The notes: generated by a model from the sequence alone, not told the origin. 64,000 bases of DNA from JAGNGI01 sp035448825 (GCA_035448825.1 DAOTJS010000001.1:236479-300478); one strand, 5' to 3'; shown: positions 37,485 to 44,425, numbered from the stretch's first letter. Numbers and translations: made by a program.

Positions 37485-37790
37485 GAATGGTTTTAGTAAA
37501 ATTATCAAATGACAAAACAATTCTATTTAATGACTTGATAAAACATTTAAATGATTTGACAACTTTGTTTGTTGGTAAAAACAAATGGCCAAACGATTTG
37601 GCCAAACATTTTGACCGTCTGATAAAAGGTCCAAACGATTTGGCCACTTTGTTTACCGGTTAAAATAAGTGGCCAAATGATTTGGCAATCTTATTTTACC
37701 GTCTAACAAAAGTTCCAAATGACTTAACAATTTGTATAAATGGTTTGATAAAATTGTCAAATGACTAAAACATTTTAAAAAATGACTTTT
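37485..37790. repeat. 21-bp (42-bp) degenerate tandem array
   Basis: About fourteen diverged 21-bp units. Six clean 42-bp double units start at 37507, 37549, 37591, 37633, 37675 and 37717. Odd half-units resemble AAACGATTTGGCCAAACATTT and even ones TGACCGTCTGATAAAAGGTCC. The period is a multiple of three, so the minus strand is open over 37384-37647 with 14-residue repeats ending AKSF, but stops interrupt further units. It is more likely non-coding. Confidence 0.8.
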
Positions 37791-37918
37791 TAAAATGGAT
37801 TAACGACTTGAAAACTATTTCAAGCAGTTCTGACTAATCGTCTGATAATCGGAATGATGCGCTAATCGGACGTATTATCTACCGCAGGCGGTTTTAAGTT
37901 GATTATGATTGACTACCG

Positions 37919-37965
37919 CGTTATACGCTTTGCTAAAATTACAAAACGGTTTTATTGCAATGTTG
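37919..37965 (+). repeat. island repeat, partial copy (GTTATACGC segment)
   Basis: CGTTATACGCTTTGCTAAAA followed by the stem ATTACAA/TTGCAAT. It corresponds to 30880-30926 and 38260-38304 of the full copies. The sequence between the tandem array and this copy, and on to 38080, shows no gene. Confidence 0.65.
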
Positions 37966-38080
37966 TTTGCAAGGTTATCAGAATTTCTTCTAATTTTATA
38001 GAAAGTTTTTCTACCAAACTTAAAGCCCTCTGGGCTAGTTGGGAATCTATGGTTTTTAGATAAACAATCACCTCAGATGT

Positions 38081-38375
38081 AAACCAATTTCCGCCACTCC
38101 AAAGGAGGAACTAAATTGGTTTAGGTGCAATATGTTTAATAGGTTAACACCCACCGCGGAGCGGTTGAAGTATTGTAGTAAGACGAAGCCGCATAATAGA
38201 AGTTATTCCTCGTAGAGGATAGAGAAGTAACTATTTGCCACAGACAATCTTTATCTGATTGTTTTATGCGCTTTGCTAAAATTACGATAAGATTTTATTG
38301 CAATGTCGCAAGTTGCATTTTCTATTGACAATCAAATAATAAATGATTAAAATATTTATAAATGAAAGGGAATAG
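38081..38375 (+). repeat. island repeat, full copy 2
   Basis: Same order as copy 1: a hairpin with arms AACCAATTT/AAATTGGTT (38082-38121), a structured segment (38151-38236, with ATTCCTCGTAGAGGAT), a GCGCTTTGCTAAAATTAC segment (38268 onward) and a promoter. Downstream similarity fades after AAATGAAAG, where a 27-codon open frame (38362-38445) begins. It precedes a broken LPP20-like gene. Confidence 0.8.
38325..38353 (+). promoter_or_regulatory. sigma70-like promoter in island repeat copy 2
   Basis: TTGACA (38325-38330), a 17-bp spacer and TAAAAT (38348-38353), matching copy 1 base for base in both hexamers. It faces the LPP20-like remnant. Confidence 0.65.
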
Positions 38376-38448
38376 GCAAAAACGGGGAAGGAAATTTACT
38401 TTAGCGAAACATGCTTTTGAAGATGTTGCTACGTTTATCAGCTAGTAT

Positions 38449-38680
38449 ATGAGTGATGTACTTAAAAATAGGCGAATATTAGTCGTAGGATTTTTATTAT
38501 TCAGTTCATTACTATACCCTAATGAATTGGATGTCTTATCTAAAAATAAATTACCTAACTGGGTAAAAAATACCCCGCAAGGAAAATATTACAATTACTA
38601 TAAAGGAGTAGGAACAAGTAATTAAACATTATCAGAAGCAAAAATTAGCAATTTCTGATGCTATTTCTACTATCGTTGAG
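38449..38680 (+). pseudogene. LPP20-like secreted protein remnant
   Basis: ATG 38449 opens a signal-peptide-like N-terminus (RILVVGFLLFSSLLYP). The motif PNWVKNTPQGKYYNYYKGVG follows, characteristic of LPP20-type lipoproteins. An in-frame TAA at 38623 stops it. The next codons continue the family pattern (TLSEAK), and after a frameshift so does AISDAISTIVE, up to 38680. There similarity ends, exactly where the attC-like segment begins. The gene thus has a nonsense change, a frameshift and a lost 3' part. Confidence 0.6.
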
Positions 38681-38801
38681 TGTATGCAGCGTGCGGAAGT
38701 TCGTAGACGATTCCTTGTCCACCGTTACTGTCTTTGCCAGCGGGCGATGAACATGCAAATTGCTCTGAAACCTGCATGATGTATACACTGTGTTGGCGGT
38801 A
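38674..38801 (-). repeat. attC-like segment 3, downstream of the metallo-beta-lactamase
   Basis: A 128-bp segment. On the plus strand it starts CGTTGAGTG and ends GTTGGCGGTAGTG. The minus strand reads CTACCGCCAAC, the R''-type RYYYAAC box. Its ends pair imperfectly (GTGTATACATCATGCAG with CTGCATACAC). The length and position after the stop codon fit a long attC site. The distal core is not canonical (CAACGATAG instead of GTT-RRRY), so the assignment is tentative. Confidence 0.45.
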
Positions 38802-38817
38802 GTGTTTTATTTATCAA

Positions 38818-39555
38818 TCATTTAGTTAATAAATCTCTTGTATGCTTTATCAAATCCAATCCACCAAATTGGCCATGACCTGGAATTACAATCTTGGCTG
38901 TTGGAAATATAGTAATCAATTTATCAATCGTTTTTGGATAAGCAATTAAATCGCCATCCGCTGTATTCCCTAAATCCTTTGAGTTTATACTCTTAATCAT
39001 ACAACCAGCAAACAGAATCTGCTCTGAAGGAATCCAAACGACGATATTATCCAAAGAATGAGCTGCCCCAAAGTAATAACATTTAATCAATTTATCGCCA
39101 AGCTGCAATTGCAAAGAATCCTTAAATCCATGTGTAGGAATTGGTAAGTTTTGGGATTTAGCAATATCAATTGTCATTTGATTTGCATAAGATTCTATTT
39201 TTTGTTTTTGTAAAAATCCCAATCCACCCATACAGTCATTATGCCAATGATTTGGTACAAATCCGACAATTTTTAATTTCATTGAATCATTAAGCCAAGT
39301 AACTAAATCCATTGTTAATGAATCTGTCATAGGCGTATCGAACAGAAATGCTTCGCCCTTATTTATAAAAATCAATCCGTTTGAAGGAAATCGACCAAAT
39401 TCAGGCAAATCAGAATATGAAATATGCACATAAGCATTTTCTGATAGTTTAATCAACTCAAGGTCATTAGAAATATGAATCTTTTTATAATCAATCTGTG
39501 AGAATCCATTATATTGAAGCAATCCAACAACTATAAAAACTATCAAATTTTTCAT
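38818..39555 (-). CDS. subclass B1 metallo-beta-lactamase
   Basis: Secreted zinc hydrolase of 245 residues. The signal peptide is MKNLIVFIVVGLLQYNGFSQ. All B1 zinc ligands are visible: the H-x-H-x-D motif in NHWHNDCMGG, the His in GAAHSLDNI, the B1-specific Cys in LFAGCMIKS and the final His in PGHGQFGG. The C-terminal layout (CMIKS, LGNTADGDL, YPKTI, HTRDLL) is that of true B1 beta-lactamases, so carbapenem hydrolysis is plausible but unproven. The ATG at 39555 is chosen for the signal peptide; the frame is open to 39618. Confidence 0.85.
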   Translation of the reverse strand: MKNLIVFIVVGLLQYNGFSQIDYKKIHISNDLELIKLSENAYVHISYSDLPEFGRFPSNGLIFINKGEAFLFDTPMTDSLTMDLVTWLNDSMKLKIVGFVPNHWHNDCMGGLGFLQKQKIESYANQMTIDIAKSQNLPIPTHGFKDSLQLQLGDKLIKCYYFGAAHSLDNIVVWIPSEQILFAGCMIKSINSKDLGNTADGDLIAYPKTIDKLITIFPTAKIVIPGHGQFGGLDLIKHTRDLLTK

Positions 39556-39558
39556 AAA

Positions 39559-39610
39559 ACTATCGTTGTGAGCGTCTTGTAACATTACCGCAAACACGCT
39601 GTTATACGCC
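39559..39610 (-). repeat. attC-like segment 2, between the 360-residue gene and the metallo-beta-lactamase
   Basis: On the minus strand, directly after the stop of the upstream gene, GGCGTATAAC (39610-39601) is followed by arms AGCGT/ACGCT and ends CACAACGATAGT. The first box is the near-exact complement of the start box of the same cassette (GTTATGCGCC at 40732-40723), as in integron cassettes. The distal core lacks a clear GTTRRRY. ACTATCGTTG (plus, 39559-39568) is repeated at 38669-38678 on the other side of the lactamase. Confidence 0.5.
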
Positions 39611-39617
39611 GTCGCCA

Positions 39618-40700
39618 TTATTCCTCACCTTCCCCTAAATTGATTGAAGTATAGATAATACCAATACCTCCGCCTTCATAATCAAATTCTATACCTTCTC
39701 TCATACCTCCTTTATTACCCCCATAGGGATGCCCAAAAAATTCGTTTACGAAATTCATTAATTCAGCTTTTTTCTCTTTTTGGGCTTTCCTCATTATAGC
39801 AGAAAATAATTCACGGATGAAATCAAAAGCAGGAATGTTATAAACCCCGATATCTGAATAAGTTAGCTCTCCAATATAGCCTCTTAAATACTTATCCACA
39901 AAATCATGAATATTAGAGGCTGAACGAGAAAAACCAAGAATACCTATAAAATAAGGTGGGAAAAATGGAATGGGCATTCTGTGCCTCCATAGTTTCCGCC
40001 AAAAGTAGAAAAATTCTTCAATAGGAGGCAAATCAAAAGGTATGGGATAAGTGAAATAAGAACTTGGTGGTTCCCACAATTTGGATACGTTGACTATGTT
40101 TATGGATTTTCTATTTCCTACGAAACTTTCTAATTGTGTTGCACTTACAAAAATAAAATCTCCCGGACTGAAAAGCAAATTAAAAGAGCCTAAACATCCA
40201 GAGTAATTAGGTAGATTGAACTCCCTCATAGGAATTATAGAGCCTCTTATCCCCCGAAATGATGGGAAACGGGAAAGTAAATAGAGTTGCTCTTTGTTGC
40301 TAATATTCCATCTTAAGCTATCGTCATCTTTTTTAAACTGTGAAATCGTAAACTTTTCAAAATATTTTCTTCCGTTATAAATGACAGATAGTATGAAAAC
40401 GAGATCTCCTAACTCTCTTTGTACTCTTTTCCCATAATATTCAAATTCTACTTGGGATTTATTCCCATGAATAAAAATACTTTTGGTAGAAATCTTAAAT
40501 CTATTGGCTGATATTGATAAACCATTTAACTCATTTACAATTCCTTCTATTACTGAAACCATAGCAGGTTCATAAAATTCTCGGTTGTATCCTTCGTTTA
40601 AACCTACTTGAACTTTGTATGCGAAATCCTTTTCATATTTTGCAAAATGCTCTGTGTTTATCAATTGAAGGTATTTTTCTACTACTTCATCTACGGGCAT
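39618..40700 (-). CDS. hypothetical protein, second unit of the cassette array
   Basis: A 360-residue protein with no signal peptide or clear membrane segment and no family recognised. It is rich in aromatic residues, with a proline-rich middle (PPSSYFTYPIPFDLPP) and a glycine-rich end (GHPYGGNKGG, YEGGGIG). A strong ribosome site precedes the ATG. The 17-nt leader AAGGAGGAATTAAAATG is identical to that of the TIR gene in the first unit. It lies alone between attC-like segments 1 and 2. Confidence 0.7.
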   Translation of the reverse strand: MPVDEVVEKYLQLINTEHFAKYEKDFAYKVQVGLNEGYNREFYEPAMVSVIEGIVNELNGLSISANRFKISTKSIFIHGNKSQVEFEYYGKRVQRELGDLVFILSVIYNGRKYFEKFTISQFKKDDDSLRWNISNKEQLYLLSRFPSFRGIRGSIIPMREFNLPNYSGCLGSFNLLFSPGDFIFVSATQLESFVGNRKSINIVNVSKLWEPPSSYFTYPIPFDLPPIEEFFYFWRKLWRHRMPIPFFPPYFIGILGFSRSASNIHDFVDKYLRGYIGELTYSDIGVYNIPAFDFIRELFSAIMRKAQKEKKAELMNFVNEFFGHPYGGNKGGMREGIEFDYEGGGIGIIYTSINLGEGEE

Positions 40701-40722
40701 TTTAATTCCTCCTTATGTCGAT

Positions 40723-40782
40723 GGCGCATAACGTTTTGCGGCTATGCGCCGTTTTAATGGCGTATAGCCGCTGTTAGCGGTA
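40723..40782 (-). repeat. attC-like recombination site 1 (60 bp)
   Basis: Best attC candidate. On the minus strand it opens with TACCGCTAAC (RYYYAAC-type box) and closes with GTTATGCGCC (GTTRRRY-type box). Between them is a 13-bp stem with one mismatch: GCGGCTATACGCC against GGCGCATAGCCGC (plus 40738-40750 and 40759-40771), with an AT-rich loop of 8 nt. A short asymmetric spacer (AAAAC) separates the stem from the second box. Size, boxes and imperfect palindrome match 59-base-element architecture. Confidence 0.7.
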
Positions 40783-40874
40783 GGGTTTTATATTATTTAA
40801 TTTTGTTTAATAGTATCACACATAATTAATTGGTACTGGTATGTAGTGGATTTACGTTACTAATTTAAACTTTT

Positions 40875-41690
40875 TTAGCCAAATATTTTCAATATATGCG
40901 ATGCCACAGCAATAAGTGTTAGGACTATTATAAGCAAACCGAAATAAAGTGGAACATTTTTTTCCGTTGAAGTAAAAGACCTGTATTTACTAGGACGTAA
41001 CCCCTTACCAAGTGAAATCCACTCAGCAGCGTATATTTGTGCATCAAGCTCTCGCTCCAAACGTAGTATTACATCAAATTTAGCTTTATTCAGCTTACCG
41101 TAATTGTCTATAAGATTCCTCCAAGAATTGCAAAGTAGTAAACCAACTGCTGCAAATCCGCAAAGTAACCATATTGTGCCAGAATGTAGGGCTCCGGCCC
41201 TAACCATCAGCCCAGCAATAGCGAGAAGACTCCCTATTGCTGTTATAAAAAACTCATTAGTCTTTTGTCTTCTCTGAATGAGGCTTTCCGATGAATTGAT
41301 CATCAACTTGTATAACTCGAGAGTGGTTGCTCCATCTTTTCTTTTGAAGCACTCTTCAAATTCCTTTTCGAGATCGTAAAGCGACTTTAATATAGAACAT
41401 ATCTTACCATGGGAATCGTTGGGATCGATTTCCAGAATTGGTAAACCGCTTTCTTCGGCTTTCTTGATTTCCCAAACTGCATTTTCAGATTTTTCACAAG
41501 AATCTCGATCAAAAACTATGATTGCTTCAGCTTGCGAAATTGCTTTAATTGCATGATCTTTCCACTCCTCACATTCAGCACTGTCAAGGAGAATTAGGTC
41601 AAACTTTGCAGCTATTTCCTGGCCGATTTTTTTAAAAAGTGTCTTAACCTTCTTTCTGTCGCTGAATCTATGAATTACAAACAGTTTCAT
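40875..41690 (-). CDS. TIR-like protein with C-terminal membrane domain
   Basis: 271 residues. The N-terminal Rossmann-like half (residues 1-95) has a TIR-type layout: strand MKLFVIHRF, IIVFDRDSC, then AVWEIKKAEESGLPILEI. The C-terminal part has hydrophobic segments at about 150-165, 170-190 and 245-268, around a conserved-looking helix (WRNLIDNYGKLNKAKFDVIL). It shares the WEIKxA motif with the TIR protein 15 nt upstream, so one may sense or signal and the other act at the membrane. It resembles defence effectors of the TIR-TM kind. Confidence 0.65.
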   Translation of the reverse strand: MKLFVIHRFSDRKKVKTLFKKIGQEIAAKFDLILLDSAECEEWKDHAIKAISQAEAIIVFDRDSCEKSENAVWEIKKAEESGLPILEIDPNDSHGKICSILKSLYDLEKEFEECFKRKDGATTLELYKLMINSSESLIQRRQKTNEFFITAIGSLLAIAGLMVRAGALHSGTIWLLCGFAAVGLLLCNSWRNLIDNYGKLNKAKFDVILRLERELDAQIYAAEWISLGKGLRPSKYRSFTSTEKNVPLYFGLLIIVLTLIAVASHILKIFG

Positions 41691-41705
41691 TTATATGAAA
41701 GCCTT

Positions 41706-42092
41706 CTATAATGTATCCAACCAGTTCTTGATATTTTCCCACGTCCAATTGACTATTCTCACTCCGTCCAATTCAGTGGGCAGTGTGGTAGGCTTATCAT
41801 CGCTGTAACCCCAGATACCACGGCGTGGTATTTCCTCCTCTTGTGCGCATTTTATCTCCCAAAGTTGACCTTCGGCCTTTTTCGTATTCTTCGTTACAAT
41901 AATCAACATACCATCACAACCTTTTATCTTTGTACGACAATTAGTCTTCCAGGATGAATCCCAAGGTTGCTTGACGGACATGTCGATAAACTCGAAGGGA
42001 GACTTTTCATTTCTAGCTTGGCCAACCAAAAAATCCCTCAAGGTCTTGTCTTCAATTGCAAAACTTATAAAAATACGATTTTTTCTTGCCAT
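41706..42092 (-). CDS. TIR-like domain protein (MTH538/DUF1863 type)
   Basis: A 128-residue stand-alone TIR-fold protein. Features are strand RIFISFAIEDKTLRDFL, FEFIDMSVKQPWDSSWKTNC, DGMLIIVTKNTKK and QLWEIKCAQEE, the last holding a glutamate in the usual TIR catalytic helix. The layout matches the DUF1863/MTH538 TIR group, which includes Thoeris ThsB proteins. No ThsA-like SIR2 or SLOG gene is nearby. AAAGGAGGAATTAAAATG forms a strong start. It is the first gene of the array next to the recombinase. Confidence 0.72.
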   Translation of the reverse strand: MARKNRIFISFAIEDKTLRDFLVGQARNEKSPFEFIDMSVKQPWDSSWKTNCRTKIKGCDGMLIIVTKNTKKAEGQLWEIKCAQEEEIPRRGIWGYSDDKPTTLPTELDGVRIVNWTWENIKNWLDTL

Positions 42093-42172
42093 TTTAATTC
42101 CTCCTTTAGAATAATTTTATCATAATTTTATTCTGACATTTATTTTTTAATATTTCCTTACTTATAAAATCT

Positions 42173-42182
42173 TACCGCTAAC
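42173..42182 (-). other. attI-like core site beside the recombinase gene
   Basis: On the minus strand GTTAGCGGTA, the exact complement of the TACCGCTAAC box that opens attC-like site 1. It would mark the start of the first cassette, 86 bp from the recombinase ATG, where attI is expected. It is short and needs independent support. Confidence 0.5.
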
Positions 42183-42191
42183 TTATTTTTC

Positions 42192-42213
42192 ACGCAATAA
42201 TATTGCGTATAAT
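42192..42213 (+). promoter_or_regulatory. palindromic operator overlapping the recombinase -10 box
   Basis: ACGCAATA-A-TATTGCGT is a perfect 17-bp palindrome at 42192-42208. It runs into TATAAT at 42208-42213. No good -35 hexamer lies upstream. The layout suggests a repressor site controlling recombinase transcription. AAGGAGGT (42253-42260) is the ribosome site. Confidence 0.5.
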
Positions 42214-42267
42214 AGTTTAAATGTCCAAATTATATACGCATTAACTGAAAATAAGGAGGTAATTGGT

Positions 42268-43110
42268 ATGAAAAGAGGCGAAGTGATCGAAAAGTTTAAA
42301 AGAGAATTAGGTATTCGTAACTACAGTCCGCGGACTCAGCGCACCTACTTAAGCAGTCTGATAAAATTTCTGAATTATATTGATCAGAATCAGCCCTCAC
42401 AAATAGATTGCAATTTTTTGAAGGATTATCTTTATTATCTGAAAACAGATTGTCAATTTTCCTATTCGTCAATGAAACATGCTCTGGCAGTGCTTCATTT
42501 TTTATATGGAAATGTCATTAAGCGACCGATTGACTTTGATTTTGATTTGAAAATCCACAAGGGTTATCCTTTACCGGAGGTATTATCCGCTAGCGAATTA
42601 CAGAAAATTTTCAGGAGTGTTACTAATCTTAAACATAAAGCAATTTTAATGACGATCTATGCCTGTGGTTTGCGGGTTTCAGAAGCGATTAATCTTAAGG
42701 TCAGTGACATTGATTCCGACCGGATGTTAGTCCGGATTTCGCAGGCAAAAGGTCGCCAAGACCGACAGGTGATTCTATCGGAACGGCTCTTAGCAATACT
42801 AAGACAATATTGTCACGTTTATCATCCAAAAGAGTTTCTATTCGAGGGATCAGGTGGTAGAAAGTACTCTGCTCGTAGTATTCAAGCAGTGTTTAGAAGG
42901 GCGGTAAAAAAGACTGGCATTGATAAGAAAGTTACTGTTCATACTCTACGGCATAGTTTTGCGACGCATCTTCTAGATCGGGGCACCGATATTCGTTATG
43001 TTCAGGAATTGCTCGGACACAAACATCTTTCTACGACACAAATCTATACCCATGTAAGCAATTACAATATTAAGAAGATTAAGAGCCCACTGGACTATTT
43101 AGAAGTATAA
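42268..43110 (+). CDS. tyrosine recombinase, IntI-like without the IntI insertion
   Basis: 280-residue site-specific recombinase. The N-terminal SAM-like core-binding domain (NYSPRTQRTYLSSLIKFL) is followed by a catalytic domain with Arg in ACGLRVSEAI, Lys in AKGRQDRQ, the HxxR box HTLRHSFATHLL, His in LLGHKHLSTT and the nucleophile Tyr in TQIYTHV. The end IKSPLDYL matches the SPLD end of integron integrases. The extra helix of true IntI, expected between the Lys motif and HTLRH, is absent. It is transcribed away from the minus-strand array, as intI genes are. Confidence 0.85.
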   Translation: MKRGEVIEKFKRELGIRNYSPRTQRTYLSSLIKFLNYIDQNQPSQIDCNFLKDYLYYLKTDCQFSYSSMKHALAVLHFLYGNVIKRPIDFDFDLKIHKGYPLPEVLSASELQKIFRSVTNLKHKAILMTIYACGLRVSEAINLKVSDIDSDRMLVRISQAKGRQDRQVILSERLLAILRQYCHVYHPKEFLFEGSGGRKYSARSIQAVFRRAVKKTGIDKKVTVHTLRHSFATHLLDRGTDIRYVQELLGHKHLSTTQIYTHVSNYNIKKIKSPLDYLEV

Positions 43111-43140
43111 TCACTCCGCTATAACGTGAATGTTAAAAAA

Positions 43141-44163
43141 GGGTTAATGGAACATTTTAGCTGCTAAAAACTTTTAGAATATTTGATATTCAGATAAATA
43201 GGGAGAAAATATTATTAAGAGAAAAAATTATGTCAAAAAAAATGTCCGTTTTGTGGCTATCAAAGAACCAAAAAATGTGGGAAAAATAGCAACGGGAAGC
43301 ATCGATATTATTGCTTTGATTGCCGTAAATATTTCCAGCGGCATAAATCGAAGAAAGATAAACAAGCTCTAAAGGTATGGCATAATTATGTGTGAGAACG
43401 ACAGACAATATCTTCGATATCTATTTGATACAATCGTAGTTCTAAATGGGTTCGTAAGCAAATCTCAGGGATTGAGATTAGGGCAACTAAGATTGAACCT
43501 TGTTCGGTAGTCATAGAAGCCGATACGACCTTTTTCAATAGACATGAAGGTCTCTGCCTATTTTATGCCCCGGCTTTAAAAAAGACTATTGGTTATGCTT
43601 TTACAGAAACAGAGACGGCATCTGTTTACCGGTACATAAGAAACACTATTGAAGTCCAGGGATTTACCCTCTTAGCTGCTGTTGTTGATGGCCGAAAAGG
43701 TATAAAGGAGGTATTTCAAGATATCCCGGTTCAAATGTGTCAGTTTCATCAACTGATGATTCTTAGGCGGTATTTAACAATGAATCCACGTTTGGAGGCA
43801 GGGCAAAAATTACGAGAATTAAGTCGTGATTTATGCAAAATCCAAGGAATAGAATTTGAACAACGTTTTAACGAGTGGTTGATGAAATGGGAGGAATTTT
43901 TAAAAGAAAGGACATTTGGTCAGGATGGGAAATGGTATTATACTCATAAACGTTTACGTTCTGCCAGACGGAGTCTAATGACTAATTTGCCATATCTTTT
44001 TACGTCCTGATCTTTGTACTTCCGACATGACTAATTTTAAAGAGAAATTTAACTTAAAATTAAAGGAATCTCTCCAGATATATTGAGGTTTTAATCCGTA
44101 ATTAAAACCTAAAATTATCTGCGAAATTTTGAACAATTAGCAGCTAAAATATTCCATTAACCC
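43141..44163. mobile_element. degenerate insertion sequence with 27-bp terminal inverted repeats
   Basis: Terminal inverted repeats at 43141-43167 (GGGTTAATGGAACATTTTAG...) and 44137-44163 differ at one of 27 positions. The interior encodes a broken transposase. The element is 1,023 bp, short for a complete copy. No target-site duplication is seen at the ends. It begins 30 bp after the recombinase stop. Confidence 0.85.
43230..44010 (+). pseudogene. transposase with zinc ribbon and DDE core, frameshifted and truncated
   Basis: An ATG at 43230 leads into a run of eight As. The next frame then reads CPFCGYQRTKKCGKN and YYCFDCRKYF, a zinc ribbon, up to a TGA near 43392. The DDE part continues in another frame: VIEADTTFF, AAVVDGRKGIKEVF and VQMCQFHQ, the last typical of IS256/IS1249-related transposases. 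It stops at 44010 after TNLPYLF, before the region of the third acidic residue. At least two frameshifts and a 3' loss make it inactive. Confidence 0.8.
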
Positions 44164-44425
44164 AGAATTTGAGTTTTCTGGAAATCATTGAATTCTTTCT
44201 TCCCTATTTGTAGAAGAATTAAGTAACTCTAATAAACCAGTCTTAATATCAGTACAAATGTAAACTTAAAAACCTTAGTATATCTCGGGCTTTTATTGTT
44301 TATAATGATTTAACCAATGCTTCTTTACCAGATCGGAGCTTCCAATTAATAGATCCGAAAATTTGGAGTTCCTGAGTTTTTATTCGAAGAGAAATTTGTA
44401 CAATTGAAGTCAAAAATACTTTTTG
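44164..44425. other. gap between the IS and the tRNA gene, nothing recognised
   Basis: About 260 bp of AT-rich sequence with no credible gene. No copy of the tRNA 3' end that could serve as an attachment site was found here or at the left edge of the island. Confidence 0.5.

Noticed and set aside
37384..37647. Minus-strand 87-codon frame with 14-residue repeats
   Set aside because: It is created by the 21/42-bp tandem array, which keeps frame for only part of its length; adjoining units contain stops, and there is no ribosome site.
37507..37758. CRISPR array
   Set aside because: Units are contiguous and diverged with no constant repeat or unique spacers, and no cas genes lie in the window.
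41706..42092. Complete Thoeris system
   Set aside because: The TIR protein resembles ThsB, but no ThsA (SIR2-SLOG) or other known Thoeris effector gene is adjacent; the neighbour is a TIR-like membrane protein.
30565..44425. Whole island as one tRNA-integrated element
   Set aside because: The island abuts the 3' end of the tRNA-Ile2/Met gene, but no duplicate of the tRNA end was found at the left edge, and the recombinase does not sit next to the tRNA in the usual way.
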